Part shown: in pieces, positions 11,136-22,037 of the stretch
Position numbering within the stretch: the stretch's first letter is position 1
Layout of the letters: each line of letters opens with the position of its first letter
Assembly: GCA_034401135.1 (NCBI GenBank)
Contig: JAWZSP010000001.1
Coordinates: 682,001-746,000, forward strand
DNA: 64,000 bases
Direction: 5' to 3'
Source: Volutella citrinella
Taxonomy: Eukaryota > Ascomycota > Sordariomycetes > Hypocreales > Nectriaceae
Notes under the pieces: model-generated
The model's input: only the letters and a program-made list of their open reading frames with translations
Told to the model about the DNA's origin: nothing
Databases searched by the model: none
Made by a program: the position numbers and the translations under genes

Positions 11136-12019
11136 GCTTGCGAATCGATCGAAAGGAAAGCAGCTGCCTGTAGAAATGTTGCAGATGGCTTTGGGGCTAT
11201 CTGAATAGCGCGAAGACTGACGGCCCACGAGGCGAGTGAACCTTGAAGAGGGTGACCGGGAGAGGAGAGGTGATGCGGAAGATGGGAGGAGGGAAAAGGC
11301 TAGGGGCGATGAGTGCAAGGGATTAAATAGTGGCCGGAACAGCTTGTCTTCGGGAGCTTGCAGTAGCTCTGGTGTGTTTGTGAACCAACGGCCGAACACA
11401 GTAGCTGTTCCGCGCTGAGTCAAGGCAGGAGCTTATGTGGTGATTTTCTGAAAGTCTCCTGAAAGGAATGAGAATACGCCGCCCAGAGCACAGTGATTCG
11501 TTGGTGAGGGATGGAGAAGTTGAGTGTAGCGGGGAGGGTGAGAACCTACACCCCGTCTGCGTCGAACATGCTTCCATAAAGAGGGCCACGTCGAGGATTA
11601 TGCGAATTGATTCGTAGCGAAAGGATGAGAGAAGCATTTTTGTGGTGTCATAAGTTTCATTATTGCCTCGATGGCCTACAGAAGACTGTCTTCTGATCTG
11701 TGATTAGACCGCTATGCTCTATACATGTATGCAGTTGTCCCCGATGCCTGTGGGGTGAAGGAGGAAGAAAAGTGTCTATGTTGGTATATTGGTGCCCGAT
11801 ATTTGTTCCTGCTTCGATCTGGCCGATGTGTACTGCTGAAGAGGACAATTTCGTGTCCATGAAATGTCCGGGCACTGTCCGTGCTTGCAGGCAGGCAATT
11901 CATCGACGGACATGGCTCTCGGACTGGCCAGCCAAAGGGTCCCTGCAGGGAAGCAGTCGGGCCGTGGTACGGCGGGTATCTCGTTGGTAGTTTTGCGTAA
12001 AAAGAAACAAGTTGATGGA
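11136..12019. other. Intergenic between two minus-strand genes
   Basis: About 880 bp. The first half is the 5' region of the kinase-like gene and the second half is the 3' flank of the secreted-protein gene. Open frames here overlap on both strands and none has a recognisable product. I see no RNA gene. Confidence 0.4.
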
Positions 12020-12472
12020 TCACGGCTTTGCGTCGTCGACGGGCATGATGGTGACGGAGTAGCACCCGCTGAACTCAACGACCGGCTGGAGGAGGCCTTG
12101 GTACTCGTTCGCGCCCACTGCCTTGCACCTCGCCGCGGCCTGTTCGAAGATGACAGAGCAGCTGTTCTCGGACAGGGGCGTGCCCAGGGAGCCACTGCCA
12201 CACCTGTCGCGGGGTCCGTGGCTCAGGACGACGAGGAAGGACCTGCTCTCGCCCTTGACGTAGAGGTTCTTGATGGTCTCTCCGGAGGCGTACTCGCTGG
12301 GTTCGATCCCGTAGCCGCAGAACTCGGAGGTGACGAGCTCCAGCTCAGCGCTGGTGAAGGAGATGTCGGGGTCGCAGTCGTATTCGCCAACGGACGTCGC
12401 CTGAGCCTCGGCTGAGGTGGAGGCGAAGGCGGAGGTGGCCAGACAAAGGAGGGTGAGTGCTGAGGGAAGCAT
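12020..12472 (-). CDS. Small secreted protein, unknown function
   Basis: Single exon, 150 aa from ATG 12472. The N-terminus (MLPSALTLLCLATSAFA, then STSAEA) is a clear signal peptide with an A-x-A cleavage context. The mature chain of about 130 residues has six cysteines (YDCDPD, EFCGYG, DRCGSG, NSCSVI, ARCKAV, SGCYSV), suggesting three disulphides. There is no transmembrane segment or GPI-like tail. I do not recognise a family. It could be an effector-like or wall-associated protein. Frames upstream of ATG 12472 are open but the signal peptide starts there, which supports this start. Confidence 0.7.
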   Translation of the reverse strand: MLPSALTLLCLATSAFASTSAEAQATSVGEYDCDPDISFTSAELELVTSEFCGYGIEPSEYASGETIKNLYVKGESRSFLVVLSHGPRDRCGSGSLGTPLSENSCSVIFEQAAARCKAVGANEYQGLLQPVVEFSGCYSVTIMPVDDAKP

Positions 12473-13951
12473 CTTGGATGAAATGGCTGGCGATATTCTC
12501 GTAGGGAGCGTATTGTGTCGTCGAGACAGTCTTGGGAGCAGCAGCGGGATGGGGAGAGGGGATTGATAGAGCGGGGGGTACAATCATTTATATTCTCTTG
12601 TCGCTTTCGCTTTCCAGCGTGTCAGTCCACCGGGTGGCTCGGCATCACGGTCGTTTCCATGCATTGTTTCGGGTCTGCATCAGCCAAGGCTCGGTTTGTG
12701 GGGGGTCTGGCCCGGGACTATGGGGAGTAGCCGCCGCCCTAACACCGCCCGACTCCAGATATGGAAGAGCCTCAGGGCCGCGCAACAGCTGTAGACCAGG
12801 GTCAGAGCGTGAGGCCGCGTACGCGCAATGCCGGGGAATATTTTCTAAGCTGATCCGCCTTGATATACTCTAATGAAGGATTTTGCGTGTTCTTGATAAT
12901 CGCCCAGACCGCGTAATTCCGTACGAGACTTCTCGGGAAAAGCGATGTCTTTGCGGGCCCGACTGCGGGCATGGATGCAGGGCCCATAGAATAGTTTTTC
13001 GACTGGGAAGCCATATGAGCATCGACTTTACGTATGCGCCGGGGACTCCCCGACACGAATATAGAAGAAAATGCGACAATGCGGTGCTTGAGGCCCAAGA
13101 AGACTATCCAATACCCATACTCGCCAGGATGTCGCGCAGCAGACTGTTGCGAACAACTCAGAAATCATCACGGTGAGCCCCAGGCCGACGACGAAGGCCC
13201 TGTCCGTGCAAGCAGTCGTCGCAGGTCACCAGACTTCCATTTCAGGTGCAGTCCTGCGCTGGCACCTCTGCCGTGGGGCCGACAATCTCCGCCGCCACCA
13301 CCGCTGTGACTGACAAACCCGGCGCGGGAGCTGACCTAGCACCCATGTGGCGTCTGCGCCGTTGGCAGTTGTGGCAGCTGATGGACGAGGCTGGGCAGGA
13401 AGATGGAGCAACTACTCTGAGCCAAGCCAATCCACTAAAATAAGATCAGTGAGGAGAGGGCAATCGCGAGAAGGGTAGAGTCGTGGTCTGGGTAGCTTCC
13501 CGCCGCCATCCACGGTCGACACCTTACCGCTGGCGCTAAGCTCGAGAACAGGCGAGGAAGGCTGCGGCCAGCCCTGAAACGGCAGGGCCGTCCTGGGGTC
13601 TGATGGCAGCAAGAGCGTGTCCCGAGCATCTTGAATTGCTACGGACGCTCCACGCCCTGATGGATGTGCTACGCAGGTGCTGGAAAGTAATAATTCTTTC
13701 AGCGATCGCAGGTCATGCCCTTCAATCGGATTGACGCCGGCGTCAACTAATTCACATGGTGACCTTGCGCGCCTCGAGTAGCTTAGCATCCACGCCTTCC
13801 TGGTTGACGGCTGGGGAGAGTGGCTGGCCTGTGGCTTGTCGCACCCTGTCCCTCTGGGGCGCCCTTGCCTTCCTTCCTCCTCTCCTTGCGTCATCCCTCA
13901 ACATCATCACCTCCGCACAGCGTATAGGGAGGGAGGAATCGTGTCGCGAAC
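12473..13951. other. Long intergenic stretch, holds one arm of a diverged repeat
   Basis: Nearly 1.5 kb without a supported gene. Open frames of 60-160 codons lie on both strands, contradict one another and have no domains. Positions 13470-13590 are similar to 15147-15270 on the other side of the kinase gene (see the repeat entries). The remainder is probably the promoter of the secreted-protein gene (left) and of the kinase gene (right). Confidence 0.4.
13470..13590 (+). repeat. Diverged direct repeat, left copy
   Basis: This roughly 120-bp stretch shares runs such as GCGGCCAGCCCTGAAACG and GCGCTAAGCTC, in the same order and spacing, with 15147-15270. The copies differ by scattered substitutions and small indels. 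They flank the kinase gene 13952-15088 in direct orientation. Confidence 0.6.
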
Positions 13952-15088
13952 ATGACTTCCGTTGTCGAGCGCGTGTTCCAGCTCCTATATGGCGCGCTGC
14001 GACCCTGGGCAACGGGCGCCTGGTCCATCCTCTCGCGCCTGTTCAGTCTCAGCACTCCCAAGGACCGACTGTCCCAGGTCAGTCACCCGACTGCGCGCTC
14101 CCGATGCTGGTTCAAGAGACTCACTCCTCGGTGATGACAGGCCGATGCATCGCAGCCGCACTCGTCATTAGCTGAACTGCCCGAATCCGCACAACTGTCC
14201 CCTCAGGCCGACACTCCCTACTACCCCAAGATGATATGTCATGTCCCCGTCCCCGGTGACTGGCAGCGAAAACTCCACCCAGACTGGCCCGAGTCTGCAT
14301 TCGTAGTCCCAAATCCTGCCCCCGAGGGGTACATCTACTATGTCACAAAGGGAGATTTTGTTCGTATTGGTTCTACTGCGAGAGCAGAACGTCTTCCTTC
14401 AGGGGATATTGTCAAAACCCCCGTTACCAACCCCTACTTCCCTGGGGAGGAGGAGCGTGCTCGCCAAGGCATGGAGCATGAGCACAACGTCTATGTCTTC
14501 CTCGGGTCAAACCCCTTCGTCCCCAAGCTGATTGATTGGGACGACATCGCTAAGACGCTGGTCATTGAAGACATACCCAATGGAGACCTGGAGATGTACC
14601 TGAATGAACACCGCGACAACGACCCTGGGACCCGCCGAAAATGGGCTCTACAGGCTTCCCAGGCCCTTCAAAGTCTTCATGCCGCTGGGGTTGTCCATCA
14701 AGACGTCACGCCTCGAAATTTTCTTCTGGACAAGAACCTAGACCTTCGGATCTGCGACTTTGCCGGGAGTTCATATCCAGGCCACACGACCTGGACTGTT
14801 GCACCGGGAGCTCGTTACCAATCCCACGTCTGGGCGCCCGACTACAAGCCTACTGTTGCAGACGATATTTTCAGCCTGGGCTCCGTCCTATACTTCGTCG
14901 CAGCTGGCGAGGAGCTCTACAGCGACTTGGAGGAGGAAGAGGTGGAGCTGCGTCTTGAGAGCGGCGACTTCCCAGGGTCTGATGAGTTGGACGGCAGTGC
15001 CGTTATTCAGGGCTGCTGGAATGGACGGTTCTCAACTATGGAGGAAGTTGTCGATGCTTTGATCCAGTCTCAAGGAGGTCGGATCTAA
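13952..15088 (+). CDS. Small serine/threonine-type protein kinase
   Basis: Exons 13952-14077 and 14141-15088 give 357 aa. The join (phase 0, 63-nt intron) links a hydrophobic N-terminus (VVERVFQLLYGALRPW) to the kinase body. Kinase features: GMEHEHNVYVFLG in the N-lobe, VIEDIPNGDLEMYL as hinge, catalytic loop VVHQDVTPRNFLLD around residues 227-240 (HRD present as HQD, with catalytic Asp and the Asn intact), the metal-binding Asp in CDFAGS (DFG present as DFA, about residue 248) and FSLGSVLYFV as helix F. The usual APE motif is not obvious. It belongs to the expanded, lineage-specific small kinases of filamentous ascomycetes. Substrates are unknown. A diverged repeat flanks it on both sides. 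Confidence 0.8.
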
Positions 15089-15980
15089 AGAATGCGAGCT
15101 GTCTCGTTTACCACCTAAAGTGTCGCCGCGACGGTAAGTACTTGCGGAAGGGCAGAGTCGTCGTTCGGGTCGTTCCCGCTGCCATCCCTTCCCGCTGACG
15201 CTAAGCTCAGGGCAAGAACAGGTGATGCCCGGAAGGCCGCGGCCAGCCCTGAAACGACCTGGCCCGCGGCCTCGGGACCCTCTGGAGCGGGCGCCTATCC
15301 AGGTACGGTGACAGGCCAGGGCCACGCGGCGCGTGGGGCGCGCTTAGGAGGCCCGGGCCTGGGCTTCGGCTGGCTGGGACACGCGTCAGAGCAAATGTCG
15401 TCAACTCGTCGCCCATGGATTGCGATGCGAAATTAAAGATGGCAAGCCAGATCTGATGGCGATCGAACCGGAACCGAAAATGCAACTGCAATCGGTCAAG
15501 TGGCTTCAAAAAGGCTACGGTGCTGCAAGCACTGAGCAGCCCTAAATGCACCCAGGCCGGCCACCTACTGGGCAGTCTGCTATTTCTGAACCAACTGCAG
15601 AAGACTAGACGACTCCACACCACCACCTCTCAACTCCTTCACTTCCCCCTGACAGTGTTGGTTGATCAAGTTCAGAACCAACACCTTTTCAGTGCAGCAA
15701 AATTCCACCTCCATTCGTCTCGACTCTGGGCTCGCTGAAACAGTAAGCGCCCACGCTTGTCGCCCAAAATAATCTGTTCCGTGAAGTCGTCCCGACTGCT
15801 CTGTCGCGGCCATAATCGCAGCCACCATGTTTGTTGCACTCGCAATGATAAAGAGCTGGATTGCCCGCCTGGTTTGAACTTGTAGTAGACTCATCATTAT
15901 CACTTTAATTTAATCTTCATTCCATTTCCTTTGTTCTCTTTGTTCCTCTTCTCAGCGCACATCTCTGTATTCATTCAACA
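15089..15980. other. Intergenic, holds right arm of the diverged repeat and a leader region
   Basis: About 890 bp. Positions 15147-15270 repeat 13470-13590. Positions 15895-15980 are pyrimidine-rich (CTTT/CTTC runs) and look like the core promoter/leader of the gene starting at 15981. No coding frame here is convincing. Confidence 0.4.
15147..15270 (+). repeat. Diverged direct repeat, right copy
   Basis: Counterpart of 13470-13590, with the shared run GCGGCCAGCCCTGAAACG at its right end. It lies just downstream of the kinase stop. Confidence 0.6.
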
Positions 15981-17085
15981 ATGCCGGCACACAAGACGAG
16001 GGCAGGCCCTCTGCGCCGACAGCTGAGCAAGAATGCGCGAGACACCCCGCCCGAGGTGCTCAATAGCTGGATGAGGGCCTCCGTCGTCTCCAAGCTCATC
16101 ATTGAGGTCCTCAAGCCAGTCGAGAGCTCCGAGACGCACATGCAGCTCGGCAAGAAGCGCAACTTCTGGGCCTTCCGCCTCGTCCTCGACCGCGGCATCC
16201 TCCACGTCAAGAACGGCAAGACGGTCGTCTGTCAGAGTGTACGGGTGTCGCCCGAGCCAACCCATGGAACGAGTCACTGCGCCCGTCTCACACTTAGGCC
16301 CATGGCCAACGATGGAAACGTGCCGACTCGGGGCGCCTATGCCGAGTTCCACCTCCCCGTTCTCTCAGAAGGCATCATGGTGCAGGACTTTGAGATGGCG
16401 GCCCAGCCAATGATGCCATTTGACTACCGCATCGTCTCCAAGAAGCGCATCAACATCCGAGGCGAAGCATCCAAGAGCCTCCACGGGTGCCGAGACTTTA
16501 TGTAAGTGCACCCTGCCATCGACTTATCTTCACCACGTGTAAGCTAACTCCTCCAGCGCCCAATGGTTCCTCCAGTGCTACAGGCGCGAGTACATCCCCT
16601 GGGAGATTGAGCAGTGCGCCCCAGACGGACTCTTGAAGATTAGCGAGTTCTTCCACCACCTGATCGAGTACCGCTACGGCTTCAAGACAGACCTGGGCGC
16701 CATGAAGCTCGACAAGTCCATGATCAGCATGGCAGAGTTCCCGCCCGCGTACCGACGCATCCTGCGCTTCGACACGCCCATCCACATCTCCTCGCCGGAC
16801 AGTGGCGAGTCGTCGCTGTACCGCGTCCAGCTGCCCTACAAGGCCCAGCGGGCTGGCGACATCGAGGTGTACCGGCCCAAGGGGTACGAGGGGGCCTTTG
16901 TCGACTACGGCTCGACGGCTCAGCTGGGAACCTGCGGCGCCTTTGGCGGATGGGATACGCAGTGCTGTGGCGGGGGTGTGACGATGGCCTGTGGGTGTGT
17001 GCCGCAGATGTTTGACGGGAGAACAATTCAGTCTCAGGCTTGGAACTGGCCGCCAGGCTATCCGGCCTTGATGGGAGTGGCATAA
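15981..17085 (+). CDS. Fungal protein of unknown function, paralogue A (DUF7770-like pattern)
   Basis: Exons 15981-16501 and 16557-17085 give 349 aa. Landmarks: KLIIEVLKPVE, KKRNFWAFRLVLDRG, MPFDYRIVSKKR, GCRDFIAQWFLQC (spliced across the intron), FFHHLIEYRYGFKTD, and a C-terminal block IQSQAWNWPPGYP. The order of a [N]HW-like strand, a repetitive middle and GCR.f..W matches what I remember of the fungal family DUF7770; I could not verify this. Before the C-terminal block there is a Gly/Cys-rich segment (GTCGAFGGWDTQCCGGGV) unlike the paralogue at 19757. The intron sits at the same codon and phase as in that paralogue. No signal peptide. Role unknown. Confidence 0.75.
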
Positions 17086-17514
17086 ATGAGACCGCTGGTC
17101 GGCACGGATGGGTTTGAATAGTATTGTCGCAGCATGTAATGTCGTGATTGTTTCTTTGTTGTTTAGCATTTGCATGGTCATAAAATCACAGTCTAGCAGA
17201 GTCCATCATGTTGAGTTTCCTACTTGCAAGTCTTAGTGACCAAGTTACCAGCTCCGGCAGCGGGTCCATACTCGAAATTCGAAGCCAGCATTGCCAACGT
17301 TTATGAAGCTCTGCAAGTTGGCTCAACTGAACATCACACGGGTCTACTTTCCTCTTGCTCCCAATGCCAACATTCTTGCTGTTGGTATATCTCTTCGGAA
17401 GATGGGATCAAGTCACATCACATGTGCCAAGGCCTTGCAGGAGCGCGGTAGGTGGCGCTGGTATCACTGGTGCAAACATTGAACCCATTGCCGTCGCAAC
17501 GCCAAAACTGTATT
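17086..17514. other. Intergenic between convergent genes
   Basis: About 430 bp between the stop of paralogue A (+) and the stop of the APH-type kinase (-). Only short open frames without domains are present. It is presumed to be two 3' UTRs. Confidence 0.4.
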
Positions 17515-18613
17515 CTAGTAAGAGTCTTCCCGATATCTCTTCCACCGCAGGCAACGAATTGCCTTCATGTTATCGTGGTCGACAGCATAGCCGGGCATCG
17601 TTTGCTCCATCCTTTCTTGAGTGTGTTCGTACAGGCCATCTCCCGCGCGATCCAACACCTCCCAGACCAGGAATGTGAGAGGAAGCCAATTCGTGTGCTC
17701 AAAGTCAATAATGGTAATGGTGCCCTGCTCGATGTTTTGGACGTCGTCAATGAGAAAGTTGCCGCAGTGGAAGTCTCCATAGCATAGGCGAAGCGGTTCG
17801 TCCTTGAAAGAGATTGGAGCTTGTCCAGGAACGTCCTATTTGTGCCAGAAGGTCAGCCGATCATTCATGTTGGGACGGGACTCGGAATGGCGCACCTCAA
17901 TATATTCGTTAATGTATTCCTCAAGCTCCTCGGACGAATCGAATTCCTCCGGTGCGACGGGGTTATCTAGGCCCCATGCAAGACATGATATTCGACCGCC
18001 GCCGGGTGGCCCCGGCGGCACATGCTCATCTTCTGGCTGCGGGATGGAAGCGATGGCAATAAGCGCGTCAGCAATGCGGAATGCCACAGCCTTGTCCACG
18101 TCCGGGTCTGGCTCGGGGGCTAAGACCTTGCTGAGCTTTGTCCCTTCAATGAATTCCATAACAAGCGCGGCCCCATACCATTCGCCTGGCTTCACACGGT
18201 ATCCTCTGCAAAGGTCAATGTGTGGCGGCCATTGGAACTCCTGGTGAGCTGTGAGTTTCTCTTACCAGCCAGGGGACGAGACGGCGAGGTCTGAGGAGGG
18301 GATGCGCTGGAATGAGACTAACGTGGACGCAGTATACTTTGGGAACGCGAAGCCCGGGCGTGTGGAGGTGATCATAGACAAAAGACTGTATCGTTGCCTC
18401 CCTCTGGATTGTAGGGGGGTCGATGTTGTACTTAACCCACATAGTGGGTGCGTCTTTGGGAAACGGGAAGCCCGAGTAGACCACGCCGTGGAGATTCTGG
18501 GGCTCATGGCGCGAGGCTTCGTTTGCAAGAATCGCCTCAAAAATGGTCTTGCGATCGTGGACAGGGACATCGTCGTTGATCACCGTTGTGATTTGGCCAG
18601 ATTCATCGCCCAT
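17515..18613 (-). CDS. APH-type phosphotransferase / kinase-like protein
   Basis: Member of the aminoglycoside phosphotransferase/choline kinase-like superfamily, 318 aa, likely cytosolic, substrate unknown. Exons on the minus strand are 18613-18323, 18240-17896 and 17835-17515. Phase forces the acceptor before EFQWPPHIDLC rather than at a nearer CAG. The second intron (60 nt, GTGCGC donor, CTGAC branch point, AAATAG acceptor) contains an in-frame TAG, so the stop at 17836-17838 is intronic. Catalytic features: LRLCYGDFHCGNFLIDD (catalytic Asp and Asn of the GDxHxGN motif) and ITIIDFEHTNWLP (metal-binding Asp in the DFE position). The N-lobe contains VVYSGFPFPKDAPTMWVKY with the likely ATP-binding Lys. 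ATG 18613 is the first in frame. The gene lies between the two DUF7770-like paralogues. Confidence 0.8.
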
Positions 18614-19756
18614 CGTGTGGAAATGGGTCGAAGCGGGGGCCACGCGGATGAGATCAGACGCGACACGACGTGAAGACGACGAGGCGAGCTGCTCGTGCAG
18701 CGGGGCGGCGAAGGGGTATATGGACAGCTGGGAATAATGTGAACAAGCAAACACCTGCCACCATGCTATGGGAGTGTAGAAAGCATGGAAAGCATCTGCC
18801 TCCCAGTTCGGAGGGAAAGCGCTGGTACCTGAATCTCAGGCTTCCCAGTGGAGCACACCCGACACATCCCGCTGTTGGCGCGCGACCACTGCTGTGGAGG
18901 GTTCAGGGGAGCGGTGGAAGCCCCGCCTGGCCTTCAGCGCTTAAGCTGGTCGCGACACACGGGACCTGACTGACCAGGTTCGCCAGCGAGCCGCCCGCGG
19001 CCAGGTTGGTCAGCCCAGCTCTCGCGCCACACCGTTCCCGGCCTGTATACCCACTGATCGTTGCATTTCCCCATTGTCCTTCGAAGGAACATCTTAGCCG
19101 CCGAAGAGCCCTGTATCCAAGATTCCGGGGAGGGCCTGGGTTTGGCGCCGAGCCCAAGCCCCACCACATGCAGGCACGGTTCCAACCAACACCCTTGCAG
19201 GTGTTGGTTGACTCAACTCGTTATTCTGGGATGATTAACAGGCCTCGGCAACTGCGGAGGAGCAGTGTTGGCTGAGAGTGTTGGCTGAGAGATGTTTGTT
19301 GGTTCCAAATTTAAAGAGTCCTGAAACTCTTGCCGCTGGGCTCTCTCACCAAAAATAGTCACCCTGTGCAGCCGGGCGGTTGACACCGGATGTTTGATGC
19401 GATGGATAACCCCAAGCGACATGAATGTCCAGTCCGGGCAAACTGCCATCTGGGAGTCCATAACACATCAAGAGACATAAATAGAGGAGATAACTCTCGT
19501 TTCTTTCTTCACCCACAAGATCATCACAAGCACATCATCCATTGGTTTTCCCTCCTTTTCCCGGGCTACCTATCACCCTCGTCCTTCCTCATCCTATCCT
19601 CACACCCTCGCCCATCCTTATCCTATCTAAACACTCTCGCCCATCCTCATCCTATCTTTTCTGATACTTACCCACCTGATTCCATAACTCTCTTCGCTCT
19701 ACGCCACTTGGTGCTCTCTTGCTGCTCAATCTTGCTTCCAATTCTTGTTCATCAAA
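18614..19756. promoter_or_regulatory. Divergent promoter region with TATA-like box and pyrimidine-rich repeated leader
   Basis: About 1.1 kb between the APH-type kinase (-) and paralogue B (+). A TATA-like ATAAATAG lies near 19477. It is followed by a C/T-rich leader in which CTCGCCCATCC(T/C)(T/C)ATCCTATCT recurs about every 29 bp between 19580 and 19660. A short tandem GTGTTGGCTGAGA occurs twice near 19264-19290. No gene is supported. Confidence 0.5.
19580..19660 (+). repeat. Imperfect ~29-bp tandem repeat in a 5' leader
   Basis: About two and a half copies of a unit containing CGCCCATCCTCATCCTATCT, separated by ACACCCT- or AAACACT-type spacers. They lie in the pyrimidine-rich region upstream of the ATG at 19757. 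Confidence 0.6.
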
Positions 19757-21164
19757 ATGTTTAACCGACATAAAAAGGACAAGAAAGACGACAAGCACAA
19801 GAAGGACGACAAGCAGAACAAGAAGGACCCTCCCCGTGCCAAGAACTCTTCTTCCAGCACGGCACAGGGGAATTACGGGGCTGAATATCAACAATGGGTT
19901 CATCAAACGATGCTGAGATCGGAGGTCCAGATGCTCATTGTGGAGGTCCTGAAGCCTACAGTAGGCAACCCTGCGGACCCTGACCTTGCTGAGTTGGGCA
20001 AGAAGAAGAATCATTGGGTCTTTCGCCTCGTACTGAAGGAGAGCTCCCACTTCGCCTACTATGACCGTGCTGGAAAGCGCAAAGCCTGCGGCAGTGTTCG
20101 AGCTGAGGTTTCGCCCCCCCCTGGAACCCGAAAATGCGACGATCTTACCCTCAAACCGCAGTCTCATCTGCTTGAATCAACCCGGAGTGCCATGGCCGAG
20201 TTTCGCTACCCCATAACCCAGGGGATGAGGGTGACTGTTGATGACTTTGTGAAAGCTGCAAAAGAGCTTCTGCCGTTTACATACACGCTGGTTTCCAAGA
20301 CCGCTATTCCACCAGATTCTGGAAGGACCAGGAAGGGCAATCGTGGGGAGGAATTGGAAAACCTCAACGGATGTCGGGATTTCACGTGAGTATCCCTTAC
20401 TGAGGATAACGCTCAACAGTACTGACTATTTCAGAACACAATGGTTCATCCAGTGCAATCTACGCAAGTACATCAGGTGGGAAGCAGATTGTTGCGTTCC
20501 CTCAGGGGCCTATCAGGTTTCAGAATCGTTCCACGACATTATTGGGTTTCGTTACAGTACCAGTCGATCTCAACCATTCAGAATCGATCAGTCAAACATC
20601 GTCAGAGCCGGGTTTCCGGATAGATATACTCGGATTCTGCAAACGGCCGTGGAGTTGCGCGTCCCACCAGACGGCGCGACTCCCGTCACCCTCATTAATG
20701 GAGACATCGGGTACCAAGTGGTACTTCCATATGCGGGAGAAAACAGGGGGGCAGCAGTTCCGACCTTTCCTGCCCCTCAGGGTGGGAGCAGCTCCCGGGG
20801 CGCCGGGGGTGGTGGCCGTTACGATGGAGGACGCGGCAACCCCCGGAGCGGCGGCGGCGGACAGGGTGGTGGTCGTCCCAGTGATTACGACATCGGCACC
20901 AACTCTGGGGGCTACGGACCGGGAGGCAGCAATTCCGGCCCAAGTAATTACAGCACCCAGGCTTACCGACCAGCTGGGGGGAGGCCGTATGCGCCGCCTG
21001 GTTCCAACCGCCGGCCCGATGCTTACCGCGATCCCTACAATGGGTCGACCTACAACGGAGCCGTCTACAGCGAACCCAGCGCTGAGGTGGTGCGATCTTT
21101 CCAAGGGATGTCAATCCAGTCACAGAATTGGGGCTGGCCCAGTGGTTATCGAAACCCTGGATGA
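19757..21164 (+). CDS. Fungal protein of unknown function, paralogue B with Gly-rich insert
   Basis: Exons 19757-20385 and 20435-21164 give 452 aa. It aligns by eye with the protein at 15981: LIVEVLKPTVG, KKKNHWVFRLVLKES, LLPFTYTLVSK, GCRDFTTQWFIQC, SFHDIIGFRYSTS and IQSQNWGWPSGYR. The single intron interrupts the same GCRDF(I/T) codon in the same phase, so the genes share ancestry. Differences are a Lys/Asp-rich N-terminus (HKKDKKDDKHKKDDKQNKKD) and a roughly 120-residue Gly/Ser/Tyr-rich low-complexity insert between the conserved region and the C-terminal block. The insert is prion-like in composition and may mediate self-association; this is inference. The family is tentatively DUF7770. 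No signal peptide or transmembrane segment. Confidence 0.75.
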
Positions 21165-22037
21165 GCGTCTGTCGCTGTGCCCATCGTCGTCGTGGTGGAT
21201 ATAACATGAGGCGAGGCTATTTCTCTTGTGTTAGTTCATGTTTTGCTGTGAGGATACCGTCGGGCAGGCTCCTGATTGTATATCTATTAGTGTTGAGTTG
21301 GTGTTTGATCTCATAGTGTCGAATTAGTTTTGGATTTCATAGTGCTCAATTAGTGTTCCGTTAGTGTTCGTTTTGTAGTGTTCAATTCTACTGTAGATGT
21401 CATACCTACATCTCAACCCAGTATTAGCCAAGTAAGAGCCAGAAGTCATAATCGATATTTGATAGATGCAGCAACTGGTGGCCTCCTTGCCCATTGAGGT
21501 CTCCGCATCACAAAGTGTCGTTGGAAAGACGCGATGAACAGTAGAGTTCCCACCCTTTGTGGCCAAATGCACAGTCGTAGGGCTCCTGAGATTGATAGGA
21601 CAATTCAAAACATCAATGGCGCAATCTATCAAAATTCACGATTTAAATTGCCACAATTAAGTTCCCTCGTAGAGGGCCGATATGCTCTTCTAATTCCAAG
21701 GAAGTAGGTGTTTCTCTTACCCTCCGACCAGATTTTCTTAGTCCGATACGCCCTTCCACCTTCTCTTAATCTGACGTGAGACACTCAGTGGAGTTGTATT
21801 GCAGTGCGGAAGGGCCCTGTTGGTGGCGGCAGGCGGGAACAAAAGGCTGGCGACCTGGAGTTTGAGAGCTTGCAGGGCATCGGCTGCTCACGTGGGGTCG
21901 TGCTGATGCCTGTTCGGTGTCCGCTGCGCCCCTCCCTCCTCCATTCGCTGCCCGCTCGTGTGTGCTGGCGGTTTCTTCCCCACTCCACCTCACCACCTCG
22001 GGATTGCCGTTCCTTTGAACATCAGAGAAAGCCTCAA
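21165..22037. other. Intergenic with short degenerate T-rich repeats
   Basis: About 870 bp. Around 21290-21390 a degenerate unit of the type (T)CATAGTG(T/C)(T)CAATTAGTG(T)T recurs three to four times, probably local slippage products in the 3' flank of paralogue B. The frame of the F-box gene is open through 21804-22037, but without an ATG, so I treat it as upstream sequence. Confidence 0.4.

Noticed and set aside
17836..17838. Apparent premature TAG in the APH-type kinase
   Set aside because: It lies inside a 60-nt intron with a good branch point and AAATAG acceptor; splicing restores a full kinase motif set.
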